In this document: positions 8,945 through 18,177 of the stretch, in pieces
Numbering within the stretch: the stretch's first letter is position 1
How the letters are laid out: each line of letters starts with the position of its first letter
Source of the DNA: Pectinophora gossypiella
Taxonomy: Eukaryota; Arthropoda; Insecta; Lepidoptera; Gelechiidae
Length of the DNA stretch: 64,000 nt
Direction of reading: 5' to 3'
NCBI RefSeq assembly: GCF_024362695.1
Contig: NW_026063277.1
Span: 62,001-126,000 of the forward strand
The notes under the pieces: model-generated
The model's input: only the letters and a program-made list of their open reading frames with translations
The model's database searches: none
What the model was told of the DNA's origin: nothing
Program-made: the position numbers and the translations under genes

Positions 8945-10811
8945 CTCATTTCGGGCGGGTCAGCTCTCCAGTCACATCGAGGAATGGAGAAAAATCGGCG
9001 CACCAACAACGATTTTATCAATGATTTCAAGGTACAGAATCCCGTTTGTGAAGAAACCACGACTTGTTACTTTAGGCTCAGAAAACATAAAACACATGCC
9101 CAATCAATCCAAACCAATGGCAGATCTAATAGAACTATTGTTAAAAACCGGATCAATAATCCGTCAAAAATTTACGAAAGGCTTTGTTTCCCCCACTTTT
9201 CTGAGGAGAAAAATGAGCGGAGAATACAGGCTCATATTAAATCTAAAAAGCTTGAACCATTACGTGTATACTCCGAAGTTTCATCTACCAAACATCTACA
9301 GCATTCCAAATCACCTTCAACAAAAAGATTTCATGATAAAGATAGACCTCTCTCAGGCGTATTATCACGTCCCCGTTGCTCCTGCTCATCAGAGGTACTT
9401 AACTTTCCGACACAAAGACGAGCTTTATCACATGACCTGCCTACCTTTTGGTTTGGCCAGCGCCCCGTCTGCCTTTGCAAAAATTACCAATTGGGTAGCC
9501 AAATACCTTCGGGAACAACACATAAGGGCGGTAGTCTACTTAGACGACTTTCTGCTGATGCACGAGAACCCCGATACTCTGACCGAACAAGGGAAATACA
9601 CAGTACAATTGCTAGAAAATTTAGGCTGGTGCATAAATCACACAAAGTCGGTACTCAGACCAACGAGAAGGGTAGAGTATCTCGGCGTAATATGGAATAC
9701 CGAAATAAACAGAAAGTACTTACCGCAAGAAAAAGTGATACCTTTTCGGAAGCACGTCTCGGCCCTTTTACAGGAGGGGCAATGGAATTGGTGGGAGGCA
9801 AAAAGTATAGCCGGGAAACTGAATTTTGCCGCGGAGGTAGTACCCCTTGGAAGACTACATTGCAGGAATATTCAACGTTCAACAAATTCCTTGCCCAGAA
9901 AATCGTCCAAACTCGCAAGACAGATAGATCCAGCCGCCTTACGAGAGCTATCCTGGTGGGCCCGGAACCTACACAAGTCATCGACTATCCACAACGCACC
10001 AGCAACAGTATTCGTAGCAACCGATGCCGCCGAATCTGGATGGGGAGCAATAGTGAACGGTTACAAATTAAAAGGCTCCTGGAACAAGACCCAAGAGACA
10101 TGGCACTGCAACAGGAAGGAGTTATGGACTCTTTACGAAGTCCTTCGGTTCAAAGGAGAACTTCTGAAAGGAAAATCAGTTATACTCCAGTCCGACAATC
10201 GGACAACTGTTGCTTATATAAACAAACAGGGGGGAACGAAATCGGTAACCCTTCTCGATGCGGCCTCAAGGATATTACATCTAGCGAAAAAACTCGACAT
10301 AACAATAACTGCCCGATACTTACCAGGTCGACTAAACGAAATAGCAGACAGCCTATCGAGAAAAAACCTGTTACCGGAATGGCACTTAAAAGATCAGATT
10401 CTGAACCAAATCTTTCAATCTTTCGGAACCCCTCAAATCGACCTTTTCGCATCAGAGAGATCAGCTGTAGTCCGAACTTATGTAAGCGAAAACGTCAGGG
10501 ACAAGAACAGTTTGTACACAGATGCGTTCAGCAAAGAGTGGCATCACGATCTAGGGTGGATCTTTCCACCTCCCGCCATGATCCCGAGAGTCCTCCGACA
10601 CCTCGAGAAGTGCAGCGGAACTTACCTCTTAGTAGCCCCGGACTGGACAAATGCATTCTGGAAACCTGCACTGACAAAGAGAGCGATATCGGCGCCACTC
10701 GCAATCGACAATCTGCGAGAACACCTGATAGATCTGAACACCGGGAGAGCCCCAAAGGATGTGGACAACATACATTTGCAGGTTTGGAAAATACGGGCTG
10801 GGCCGACGTAG
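8910..10811 (+). CDS. DIRS-A reverse transcriptase / RNase H polyprotein
   Basis: The 633-codon frame opens at a GTG inside the gag tail, and no ATG lies near the conserved start (SFRAGQLSSHIEEWRKIGAP). Translation therefore probably depends on the gag overlap or reinitiation. RT motifs: KIDLSQAYYHVPV (~144), CLPFGLASAPSAFAK, and YLDDFL (210-215) with both catalytic Asp present. RNase H: VFVATDAAESGWGAIV, LQSDNRTTVAYINKQGG, YLPGRLNEIADSLSR. The tail is the DIRS-specific domain GTPQIDLFASERSAVV, IFPPPAMIPRVLRHL, YLLVAPDWTNAFW, sometimes likened to a methylase. It is uninterrupted and looks capable of encoding an active enzyme. It copies the element RNA into the circular DNA intermediate. Confidence 0.9.
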   Translation: MAPEDNKNVNPDSFRAGQLSSHIEEWRKIGAPTTILSMISRYRIPFVKKPRLVTLGSENIKHMPNQSKPMADLIELLLKTGSIIRQKFTKGFVSPTFLRRKMSGEYRLILNLKSLNHYVYTPKFHLPNIYSIPNHLQQKDFMIKIDLSQAYYHVPVAPAHQRYLTFRHKDELYHMTCLPFGLASAPSAFAKITNWVAKYLREQHIRAVVYLDDFLLMHENPDTLTEQGKYTVQLLENLGWCINHTKSVLRPTRRVEYLGVIWNTEINRKYLPQEKVIPFRKHVSALLQEGQWNWWEAKSIAGKLNFAAEVVPLGRLHCRNIQRSTNSLPRKSSKLARQIDPAALRELSWWARNLHKSSTIHNAPATVFVATDAAESGWGAIVNGYKLKGSWNKTQETWHCNRKELWTLYEVLRFKGELLKGKSVILQSDNRTTVAYINKQGGTKSVTLLDAASRILHLAKKLDITITARYLPGRLNEIADSLSRKNLLPEWHLKDQILNQIFQSFGTPQIDLFASERSAVVRTYVSENVRDKNSLYTDAFSKEWHHDLGWIFPPPAMIPRVLRHLEKCSGTYLLVAPDWTNAFWKPALTKRAISAPLAIDNLREHLIDLNTGRAPKDVDNIHLQVWKIRAGPT

Positions 10812-11783
10812 TAAGCACTTGGCCTCCAAATCTCGTGCAAATTGTAGAAGGCTCGTGGCGCAAATCCAGCCTCAAAACTTACCAGGCAGCCTGGAAAAGG
10901 TGGTCAAAATGGTCGTCAAGCAATAATGTACCTGTTTCAGATCCTAAACCGGATGATTTAGCTCAGTTTCTAGGTCACCTACACACAGACTTAGATCTTG
11001 CACCTAACACCATACAGGTACATAAATCAGTGGTATGCACTTTTATTAAGCCTAGAAATGGACCATCAATAAATAGGATCACACCCATTGGTAAAACATA
11101 TGCTAAAAGGAATTTCCGTGCAAAAAGTCAGTAGACCTAAAAGACCTATTTGGAACGTTAACGATATTATAAGCTACTTATCGCAATACACATTAATCGA
11201 AAGCAGCATCTTTCAAGTGTCACGCCACCTCAGCATGCTTCTCCTTTTGGCATCAGGTAGAAGGGTGCATGATCTAACACTATTGGACATAAGTAAAGAC
11301 TTCTTCGAAGACTGTGGCAATCATATAAGGTTTTGGCCAAAATTTGGTTCAAAAACGGATACTACGTCCCACCAGCAGTCAGGTTGGGAATTATTACCCA
11401 ACAATGATAGAAAACTAGATATAATAACTTGGACGAGACATTTAATACAAATATCAGAATCCAGGCGTAGATGTGGGCACATAACTAGCTTGTTCATCAC
11501 AACCAGAGGTAAGGTATCTTCTGCCTCGAGAACGGTCATAGCAGGATGGCTACGCACACTTTTTAAAGAAGCCAATATTACTGCGACACCAGGAAGCTGC
11601 AGAGCTGCTACTGCCTCTGACCATTGGATCCATGGGAGGATGGACTTGGATGAACTAATGAAAAGGAGTAATTGGAAAGCTGCTAGAACATTTTTCAATC
11701 ACTACTTAAGACCAATTGATTCGAAGAAACTCTCATATGCAAACGCTAACTCCCTTGCTCAAAATTTTGTACCTTTAATATGA
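8984..11783 (+). pseudogene. DIRS-A tyrosine recombinase, one frameshift; frame also open across RT
   Basis: The recombinase-homologous part begins near 10780 (GLENTGWADVV, SWRKSSLKTYQAAWKRWSKW, core-binding domain), while its frame is open back to 8984, overlapping RT. A shift near 11070 moves the reading to the next frame. The catalytic half follows at 11088-11783: LLLASGRRVHDLTLL (first Arg), LFITTRGKVSSASRTVIAGWL, PGSCRAATAS (box II, Gly where His is expected) and RTFFNHYLRP (Tyr nucleophile). Compared with the uninterrupted DIRS-B frame, the break lies between SIN and SHPLVKHML-type sequence. It would integrate and resolve the circular intermediate; this copy is frameshifted. Confidence 0.82.
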
Positions 11784-11975
11784 ATCAACGAAAGACTTAA
11801 TTATTACTTATTATTACTTGTATTGTGATCTGTTATCGATAGTCTATTACGGCGATCAAGTTAATTATTTTCTTTATACTTACGTTAATACTCATTACAT
11901 GGGAAGATCTAAATGTGTCTCATTTTATCACCTTTCACAGTACGCTCATTCAGCGCCGGCAGATAGAAAACACGT
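11784..11975. other. DIRS-A 3' non-coding spacer
   Basis: AT-rich sequence between the recombinase stop and the ICR. It includes GTTATCGATAGTC and an AATACTCATTAC tract; no feature was recognised. Confidence 0.5.
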
Positions 11976-12078
11976 CTCAAGTGGATCAAGCCACTAGGCT
12001 CGAACACCTAAATAGAAGCGTTTTTCCCCCGAAGGGTAAAAAACGCTTATTTAGGTTTCAGCCGTTAGGCTTGATCCA
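11976..12078. repeat. DIRS-A internal complementary region (ICR)
   Basis: The left half, AAGTGGATCAAGCCACTAGG...CACCTAAATA, is the reverse complement of the left outer end at ~6560. The right half, GAAGCGTTTTTC...AGGCTTGATCC, is the reverse complement of the right outer end (12255-12320). The fusion is exactly what a joined right-end/left-end circle junction would template, as in the accepted DIRS replication model. Confidence 0.9.
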
Positions 12079-12109
12079 CACAATTTTAGCGCCTTGCCGG
12101 CTTCAAAAC

Positions 12110-12320
12110 CGTACTGATAAACGAAACACCGGCGCTGAATGATATTGAAGTCCTGTCATTAGCGACTGAGGAGTGACAAAACTGCCCGATAGGGGGCGCT
12201 GCAAGCACAAATCCAAGCAAATATCGATCGGAATTCATAAGTGTAATCTCAAGTGGATCAAGCCTAACGGCTGAAACCTAAATAAGCGTTTTTTACCCTT
12301 CGGGGGAAAAACGCTTCTAT
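12110..12320. repeat. DIRS-A right inverted terminal repeat
   Basis: CGTACTGATAAACGAAACACC onward is the inverted copy of the left ITR. The outer segment GAAACCTAAATAAGCG...GGGGGAAAAACGCTTCTA carries its own small hairpin (GCGTTTTTTACCC / GGGGGAAAAACGC) and is repeated inverted in the ICR. The right end is placed at 12318-12320 by the ICR match. Confidence 0.88.
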
Positions 12321-12859
12321 TATTAACGGGGCGCATGTGAATGATGCGACACACGAAACACGAATGATTGCAAAGTCGGCGCCACCTAGTGGGGACGGTA
12401 ACAAGTACTACGGAGTCAGTGAAATTACTTTTTATTTTTTATATTGGTGAAAAACAATTCTCTAAATTATCGTGTGATGATGTGGAACACAGGATGCGGA
12501 CTACATAGTTTATTAAATCTCATAGGATGCAGCAACGAAGTATACGTAATTTGACAGTTTACTTTCGTGTGCATGTTTCTATCTCTTTCGAATGCTAGTA
12601 TCCTGGTACTTAAGGGTATGTTGTTATTTCATTGTGCGCAATAAAATATTTTTATGGTATTGTTTGAATGAATGAATGTATTGTATTTTATGAAAGTAGG
12701 TACTTATTTTAAGATTACTTTGAACCTAGAAAAGTAAAAAAGTCGTTTATCTAATAAGGATCACCCGCGCTCACACTCTGGCACTAACACAGAATTGCCA
12801 CGTTTCTTCGCAAATATCCCGCGCAATAGCAGAAGGCGAAATTAATCTGTCAATAATAA

Positions 12860-13022
12860 GACATACTATCACTCTGCCCGTATCCCTAATGGGGTGGGCA
12901 GAGTCACAAGAACATCCCATTAGCGGTACGAGCATGATAATTATTTATGTACCTATTTCATGATTACTTGTGGCTCTGTCTGCCCCATAAGAGATAAAGG
13001 CGTGATATTATGTATGTATGTT
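12860..13022. repeat. Foldback (MITE-like) repeat
   Basis: CCGTATCCCTAATGGGGTGGGCAGAG at 12878 is imperfectly inverted at 12967-13000 (CTTGTGGCTCTGTCTGCCCC...). Related copies lie at 19985-20090 and 33000-33093. The family also contains the motif RATAAAGGCGTGATATTATGTATG. No coding capacity; it may be a non-autonomous DNA element or SINE. Confidence 0.6.
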
Positions 13023-13239
13023 TGGTACGGGCATGTAGCGATACGAGCGTGTAGTGGTAAGTGAAATTCCGCAGTCTCTGCCTACTCCAATGGGAAAAGG
13101 CGTGATGTTATTGTTCACTGTTGGACAATACACGACTACAATTTAGGAAGGAAAAAAAATACAAAAAAAAAATTTTTTATCATGGTTAATGATAACTTTC
13201 CCTTAACAGCACCGCCATTTTGAATTTCGGGTGCACTAG
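13023..13239. other. No gene seen
   Basis: AT-rich spacer continuing from the foldback repeat. It includes an A-tract near 13150 and a long T-run near 13170. Nothing else was recognised. Confidence 0.4.
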
Positions 13240-13640
13240 GGCTTGCCGATCAAAAAATGACTACTTATCGATAATCTATCCCGACCGAGAGTCGATCGAT
13301 AGCCAGACTATTGATTAACTCGGAAAGTGGGAACATTTTCGATTTTATTACCTAAGTGCAATACAATCGATAGTATCGTTGCGGATTAATAACAAACTAT
13401 CGATAATTTTGTCCTCAGTCAATAGTATTGCTACACTCCGATAGTATGGTTATTTTGAGTGGGCTGATTGTCTAAACTGAAGTTCAATAACTCAAAAGTT
13501 CATGGATTTAGATTTTTTGAAAAGTTATTTTTTTTATTTCTACCAATCAAAATCGTAGTTGAAAATGATTATGATCGATAATCGATACTGAACTATCGAT
13601 AGTTTGAAACACTAGCGTGCCTTTTTCTATTTGCGAGCCC
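13240..13640. repeat. CGATA/TATCGATA-rich element
   Basis: ATCGATA-type motifs occur near 13266, 13291, 13369, 13402, 13573, 13582 and 13597, several as the full palindrome TATCGATA or ATCGAT. The segment is bracketed by CACTAGGGCTTGCC on the left and AACACTAGCGTGCC on the right. It may be a small mobile repeat. The motif is the same as the Drosophila DREF/BEAF recognition core, but binding here is unknown. Confidence 0.45.
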
Positions 13641-13689
13641 TGGCATCCTGGTACTAGGGTATAATCCCATTAACTGTCCCAATGCAATT

Positions 13690-13860
13690 TGCAATTCCGT
13701 GCTTCGGAAGGCACGGTTGGTCCCGGTGACTACTTACTCATGTAAGAAAGTAGTCATTACATGAGTCATGTCAGGGGCCTCTGGCGGCTCAATAGTGACC
13801 CTGACACCAGGGTTGATGAGGTTGGTAATCCACCTCACAACCCACACGGAAAAAGATTTA
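13690..13860 (+). repeat. Dispersed repeat, probably a LINE/SINE 3' part
   Basis: The segment from CGGTGACTACTTACTCATG through GTGAGGTGG-type sequence (here as CCACCTCACAACCCACACGG) has an inverted relative at 40140-40290, with shared GGCGGCTCAATA and GATGAGGTTGGT. It ends near an A-rich stretch (AAAAAGATTTAAAAAAA), consistent with a retroposed 3' end. Family name uncertain. Confidence 0.55.
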
Positions 13861-13930
13861 AAAAAATACTGATATGTGTTTTCAATTCCTTGTACGCAAT
13901 AAAGTATTATTGTCTTGTACGAAAGTACTT

Positions 13931-14105
13931 ATTTCAGTACTGTGCCGTCGGCTTGACCTTCCGGAGATTACCCTACTGCTTCCTTTCATGTGCGTGTGTA
14001 CAAATCTATGTAGTGAGAGCGAGATAGCCTATATCGAGCCCCGCGAGCGGGGAGGGGTGCCGGCAAGGCGCGACGCGGACCGGGCGCGCGCTTCTCTTCA
14101 GTACG
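13931..14105. repeat. DIRS-B left inverted terminal repeat
   Basis: It begins ATTTCAGTACTGTGCCG and ends CTTCTCTTCAGTAC. The interior is GC-rich (CGAGCGGGGAGGGGTGCCGG). It is the reverse complement of 19645-19800; the outer 35 bases are reproduced inverted in the ICR. Confidence 0.9.
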
Positions 14106-14175
14106 CTATGGTTTTCCCAACGTGTGCTTGTGTGTTGACGTACTTTGGATTTATTGCAAAAAACTTACGTAAATG

Positions 14176-14729
14176 GTGAGTTTTATTATTATTTAACTTT
14201 TATATAGTGAGAGTGAGTTTTGTAAAGCCTTTAAACATTATGGTTAGTATAACTCGGTCCTGTAAACGATGTTATCGTTGGACTGTAAGCAAATAAGTTT
14301 TTATGTTATGTTGTGTTTTTATGTTTTTGTTCTACGAGAAGTACTGTAATAATTAGTGTGGATTTATTTAGTTTGTTCGAAATAAGTGAAGTTTCTTTCA
14401 GCCGTAGCCGACTAAGGCTCACTGGCCGCAGCCGTCTAAGGCTCGGCAGCCGCAGCCGTCTAAGGCTCACCGGCCGCAGCCGTCTAAGGCTCACCGGCCG
14501 CAGCCGTCTAAGGCTCGGCAGCCGCAGCCGTCTAAGGCTCACCGGCCGCAGCCGTCTAAGGCTCGGCAGCCGCAGCCGTCTAAGGCTCGGCAGCCGCAGC
14601 CGTCTAAGGCTCGGCAGCCGCAGCCGTCTAAGGCTCGGCAGCCGCACCCGTCTAAAGCCCTGCAGCCACAGTTGTCTGCTGCTCATACCTGTGTTGTGTA
14701 TGCTAATACAGAAGGTTTTCTGTTGGCAG
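14176..14729 (+). other. Predicted 5'-leader intron of DIRS-B
   Basis: Donor AATG|GTGAGT at 14175/14176 and acceptor TTTTCTGTTGGCAG|ATGGCGG at 14729/14730 are both excellent matches to consensus, and the acceptor abuts the gag ATG. The intron would contain the whole 24-bp minisatellite. The corresponding position in DIRS-A also has donor and acceptor consensus. Not proven by RNA data. Confidence 0.6.
14399..14662. repeat. 24-bp minisatellite, about 11 copies
   Basis: The unit CCGCAGCCGTCTAAGGCTCGG plus CAG is repeated with two alternating variants (CGGCAG and ACCGGC types). Because 24 is a multiple of three, all frames stay open, producing RSRLRLTG-type octapeptides on the plus strand and LPSLRRLR-type repeats on the minus strand. 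Both are by-products if the leader intron is real. Confidence 0.9.
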
Positions 14730-16304
14730 ATGGCGGAATCAGCCGTTTTCTTGACCATGGGCGAGCTACTGGAAGAGTCAGCAGAGACGGAGGAGTCGGA
14801 TACCCTGCTGGATGAGCTCAAAGCGCTGGCACACAGGTCTCTGCCAGAGGGTTGGACCAATTGGAAAACACTCAACCCGACAAAGGAGGAGCTCTTCGGG
14901 GAGTCGGTCGATCCTCAAGTTCTAAATAAGATAAGATTCGCTTTGCCCACCCTTGGTTGGGTGAAAATCTTTCTGCCGGAAGCCGAATTTGTTGCGGAAA
15001 AGCCTTTTCGTGAAATGAAAATTTCAATGCTCAATTGGGCTTTATGCCGGGCATTAATTATCAGCCCACCGAGCATAGTCAATAAAGTCAAAGGCTCCGC
15101 CGCCCAAGCGGAAATATTTTTATCGGCATTGTAGCCGGTGCGTTCTGAAATTCTAACAAGAAAGGAAGTATGCCGTCGGCTTCGGTCGGTTTCTGAGGAG
15201 GATGAAGAAGATACTCACACACCACAAAAGCGAAGCCGGATTGTGGAATTAGAAGAGAAGGTAGACTCTCTGTTTGGTCAATTATGCAGAAAAATTGATT
15301 CATTAAAGAACAGTTCAGGAGGTGTATTAGCCGACCACTTAGCTCCAGAAAGTGGTGAATATGAGGACTCGGATATAGAGGTTGAAAATATAGATCCTTC
15401 TGATCTTTCTGATACGGAAGTTTTGAGCACGTTTAAAGCTCCTGAGTTTAATTTGGAAAAGTCCTTGCTATCTGACACACATTTACCCGAGGATATTAGT
15501 TTTGCACCCGAGGTCAGAGAAGAAGGGCCCGTGATTCCTGCTCCGTCAGAAGTCCTCAAGAACCAAGGCATTTCTTGCCAAAAACTGGGGTCCTCCTCCT
15601 GGAATAGGATCAGGTATAAAGAAGTGCAGAAGAAATTGCGTGTTGCTCCAGTATTTGATGCGCTCAAGGTTAATGATCGGCTAGGAAGTATGTCTTCAAA
15701 AAGTTTTAGTGCCAACATTTTATCTACTGCTGATACTACTCTGGGTACTATCTGCCATGGTCTGTTGAAACAGAGAGAAATTTTAGCAGAAGAAGCCAAA
15801 AAGTTGACATCCAAATATCCGGAGGTATTTAATGATGTGCAAAATTTACTAGCCAGTAGCACTTCTGCATTTAAAAATGTGTCTGATGATCTCCTACAAT
15901 ACACATGTGCCCGTAGAGCAGAAATCATTGAGTTCAGAAGAAAAGCGTTCAAGCCGGCTAACGACTTCTTGGCTGCTAAGCTATCGCAGATTCCGCCTTC
16001 TGAAACACACTTTTTTGACGAGGACCGCCTGGAAGATTTTATAAGTCGACAAGGTGGTTTATTTCGAGTATTTCGTTCTGCAAAACGACTTCCGACAAGC
16101 CCGAGCAACGCTTTCTCTCAGAGCAAACATTCGAAATCAAAATCAACCTTTAAACAAAACGGTAAAGGTGCGGACTGGAAGAAGCCTCAAGCATCCACCT
16201 CTAAATCAGATTCCCGAGCCAAGCGGTTCAAAGATTTCAAAGGCGATTCTAAGGCTTCAAACAAGCGTCAACCTCGAAAGAAGGAACGCTCGTCCACCTA
16301 CTGA
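14730..16304 (+). pseudogene. DIRS-B gag (ORF1) with one in-frame amber stop
   Basis: The ATG at 14730 directly follows a splice acceptor. The frame runs MAESAVFLTMGELLEES... to TAG at 15132-15134 (codon 135) and continues in the same frame to 16304. After the stop come an acidic region, then the block shared with DIRS-A (ISCQKLGSSSWNRIRYKEVQ, TTLGTICHGLLKQRE, DDLLQYTCARRAEIIEFRRK, IPPSETHFFDEDRLEDF, GGLFRVFRSAKR), then a Lys/Arg/Ser-rich tail. It presumably forms the ribonucleoprotein particle. The 3' quarter overlaps pol in the +1 frame. Apart from the amber codon the gene looks intact. Confidence 0.82.
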
Positions 16305-18177
16305 CTATGTTTTCAGAGGAGGCCAACTTGCTTTGTTTGCTCCACATTGGAGAAATTTCGGTGCTCCAGAACCAATTCTGAGTATGATAAAAGGTTACGG
16401 AATACCGTTTGTCATTGTTCCTCCTCTTTCTCGTTTCTCAAAGCGGAAGTTAAAGCAGTTTGCAACGCCAGAATCAGAAGAAATGTCATTGGAAATAAGG
16501 AAAATAGAGAAAGAAGGGATCATCGAAAGAACAACACAGGAAACCGGATTTCTATCCAGAATGTTTTTAATAAAGAAAGCAAATGGAAGCAAGCGCCAAA
16601 TTTTCAACCTTCGTCGACTAAACCGTTATCTAAATCCAAAAAAGTTTCGCCTAATAAACCAATCCAAAGTACCAAAGTTCTTACAGAAAGACGACTTTAT
16701 GTGCAAGATAGATCTTTCTCAGGCCTACCTCCATGTACCTATAAAGAAAAGTCACCGAAGGTTCCTGTCTCTCAGCTATCACGGTGTTCTATATCAGATG
16801 ACTTGCCTGCCGATGGGTCTATCCAGTGCACCTTTGGCTTTTTCAAGGATTACAAATTGGATTGCGAACGTACTTCGATCACGAGGAATAAGAGTCCTAG
16901 TGTATTTGGACGACTTCCTATTTGCCCACCAAAACGAAAATGTTCTTCAGGCCCAAGTCGAAGTAGCAGTAAACTTTCTTCTGAGTCTAGGGTGGAACAT
17001 AAACTGGAACAAATCTGTATTGAGTCCAACAAAGGAAATAGATTACCTCGGAATAATTTTCAACACACAGTCAAACACCAAGTTTCTTCCCCACGACAAA
17101 ATTACAAACATCAAGCTTTCCCTCAAAAAAATTCTTCAATTCCGTCGATGGAGTTGGGTCAAAGGGACATCCTTACTGGGAAAGCTGCAATTTGCATCAG
17201 AAGTAGTACCCCTAGGTCGTCTTTTCTGCAGGCAACTTCAGAGGGCAAGTCGAAATCTGATAGAAGACAGACCGAACAAAATGTTACCTTTACCTCAACC
17301 TGCAATAGAAGAATGCCTCTGGTGGCTAAATCACCTGACCGTGTCAAGTCCAGTATTCCAGGAAGAACCCAGTGTATTCGTGACGACGGATGCATCCGAC
17401 ATAGGTTGGGGCATACAGTTAGAACATATCCATTGGTCCGGAAGTTGGAGTCCAGCTCAGATAAGATGGCATATAAACTTGAAGGAACTCTACGTAGTCT
17501 ACATAGCTCTGCAAAAATTCAAATGCTGGGTCAAGAACAAAGTGGTAATGATTCAGGCGGACAACCGGACAATAGTCGCCTACCTGCGTCACCAGGGCGG
17601 AACAAAGTCGCAAAAGTTGTGTCGTCTAACAAAGAAGATCCTGTTACGGGCAAAGGAGTACAACACTGTGCTGATTCCTTACTATATACCCGGGAAATTC
17701 AACACAATAGCCGACCGCCTGTCACGGAGTTCGGTAGCGACAGACTGGCATCTGAGCGACAGCATGACACAGACAGTTTTCAGCCGGTGGGGAATTCCGC
17801 AAATAGATCTGTTCGCGACGTCGCAGTCCAGGGTAGTTCCCATTTATGTGTCGATAGATGCGACAGATTTACAAGCTCAATTTATAAATGCTTTCAGCAA
17901 GAGATGGGAGTACAACTTGGCTTGGGTATTTCCGCCACCTCCGTTAATTCCCAAAGTCATTCAGCACCTGAATCATGCAAAAGGAACATACCTGGTGGTA
18001 GTTCCCAGATGGACGCGAGCCTTTTGGCGGACCGCTCTGAAATCCAGGGCGACGGCCGCACCTATAGTAATGAAGAATCTGTCTTGTCATCTGATAGACC
18101 TAGCCACGAATTATGCGCCACCAGATGTGGCGTCAATTACTTTGGAGGTTTGGAGGATTCAGGCTGGAGTTTGCTAG
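16054..18177 (+). CDS. DIRS-B reverse transcriptase / RNase H polyprotein
   Basis: A 707-codon uninterrupted frame. The first ~80 codons overlap the gag tail and are unlikely to be conserved. Homology begins at VFRGGQLALFAPHWRNFGAPEPILSM, matching DIRS-A FRAGQL. RT: KIDLSQAYLHVPI (~228), CLPMGLSSAPLAFSR, YLDDFLF (284-290). RNase H: VFVTTDASDIGWGIQL, IQADNRTIVAYLRHQGG, YIPGKFNTIADRLSR. The C-terminal DIRS domain is GIPQIDLFATSQSRVV, VFPPPPLIPKVIQHL, YLVVVPRWTRAFW. It lies in the +1 frame relative to gag, as in DIRS-A. All catalytic Asp residues visible in RT motif C are present, so it may be functional. Confidence 0.9.
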   Translation: MVYFEYFVLQNDFRQARATLSLRANIRNQNQPLNKTVKVRTGRSLKHPPLNQIPEPSGSKISKAILRLQTSVNLERRNARPPTDYVFRGGQLALFAPHWRNFGAPEPILSMIKGYGIPFVIVPPLSRFSKRKLKQFATPESEEMSLEIRKIEKEGIIERTTQETGFLSRMFLIKKANGSKRQIFNLRRLNRYLNPKKFRLINQSKVPKFLQKDDFMCKIDLSQAYLHVPIKKSHRRFLSLSYHGVLYQMTCLPMGLSSAPLAFSRITNWIANVLRSRGIRVLVYLDDFLFAHQNENVLQAQVEVAVNFLLSLGWNINWNKSVLSPTKEIDYLGIIFNTQSNTKFLPHDKITNIKLSLKKILQFRRWSWVKGTSLLGKLQFASEVVPLGRLFCRQLQRASRNLIEDRPNKMLPLPQPAIEECLWWLNHLTVSSPVFQEEPSVFVTTDASDIGWGIQLEHIHWSGSWSPAQIRWHINLKELYVVYIALQKFKCWVKNKVVMIQADNRTIVAYLRHQGGTKSQKLCRLTKKILLRAKEYNTVLIPYYIPGKFNTIADRLSRSSVATDWHLSDSMTQTVFSRWGIPQIDLFATSQSRVVPIYVSIDATDLQAQFINAFSKRWEYNLAWVFPPPPLIPKVIQHLNHAKGTYLVVVPRWTRAFWRTALKSRATAAPIVMKNLSCHLIDLATNYAPPDVASITLEVWRIQAGVC

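Larger units (their letters stand above)
6560..12320 (+). mobile_element. DIRS-A: complete DIRS retrotransposon with ITRs and ICR
   Basis: Order: left ITR 6560-6736, leader intron 6809-7256, gag 7277-8944, RT/RNase H 8910-10811, tyrosine recombinase ending 11783, ICR ~11976-12078, right ITR 12110-12320. Inverted (not direct) terminal repeats plus an ICR complementary to both outer ends are the hallmark of DIRS elements, which replicate through a circle and integrate by tyrosine recombinase without target duplication. I see no target duplication. Defects are one in-frame TAG in gag and one frameshift in the recombinase. It sits just upstream of the DIRS-C gag. Confidence 0.92.

Noticed and set aside
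14313..14729. N-terminal extension of DIRS-B gag with RSRLRLTG repeats
   Set aside because: Lies between a strong donor and an acceptor that abuts the gag ATG, and DIRS-A gag has no such extension.
14306..14875. 189-residue minus-strand ORF rich in LPSLRRLR repeats
   Set aside because: Translation of the 24-bp minisatellite and antisense of the DIRS-B gag start; the open frame is forced by the repeat length.
15278..16108. 276-residue minus-strand ORF
   Set aside because: Antisense of DIRS-B gag; no motif of its own.
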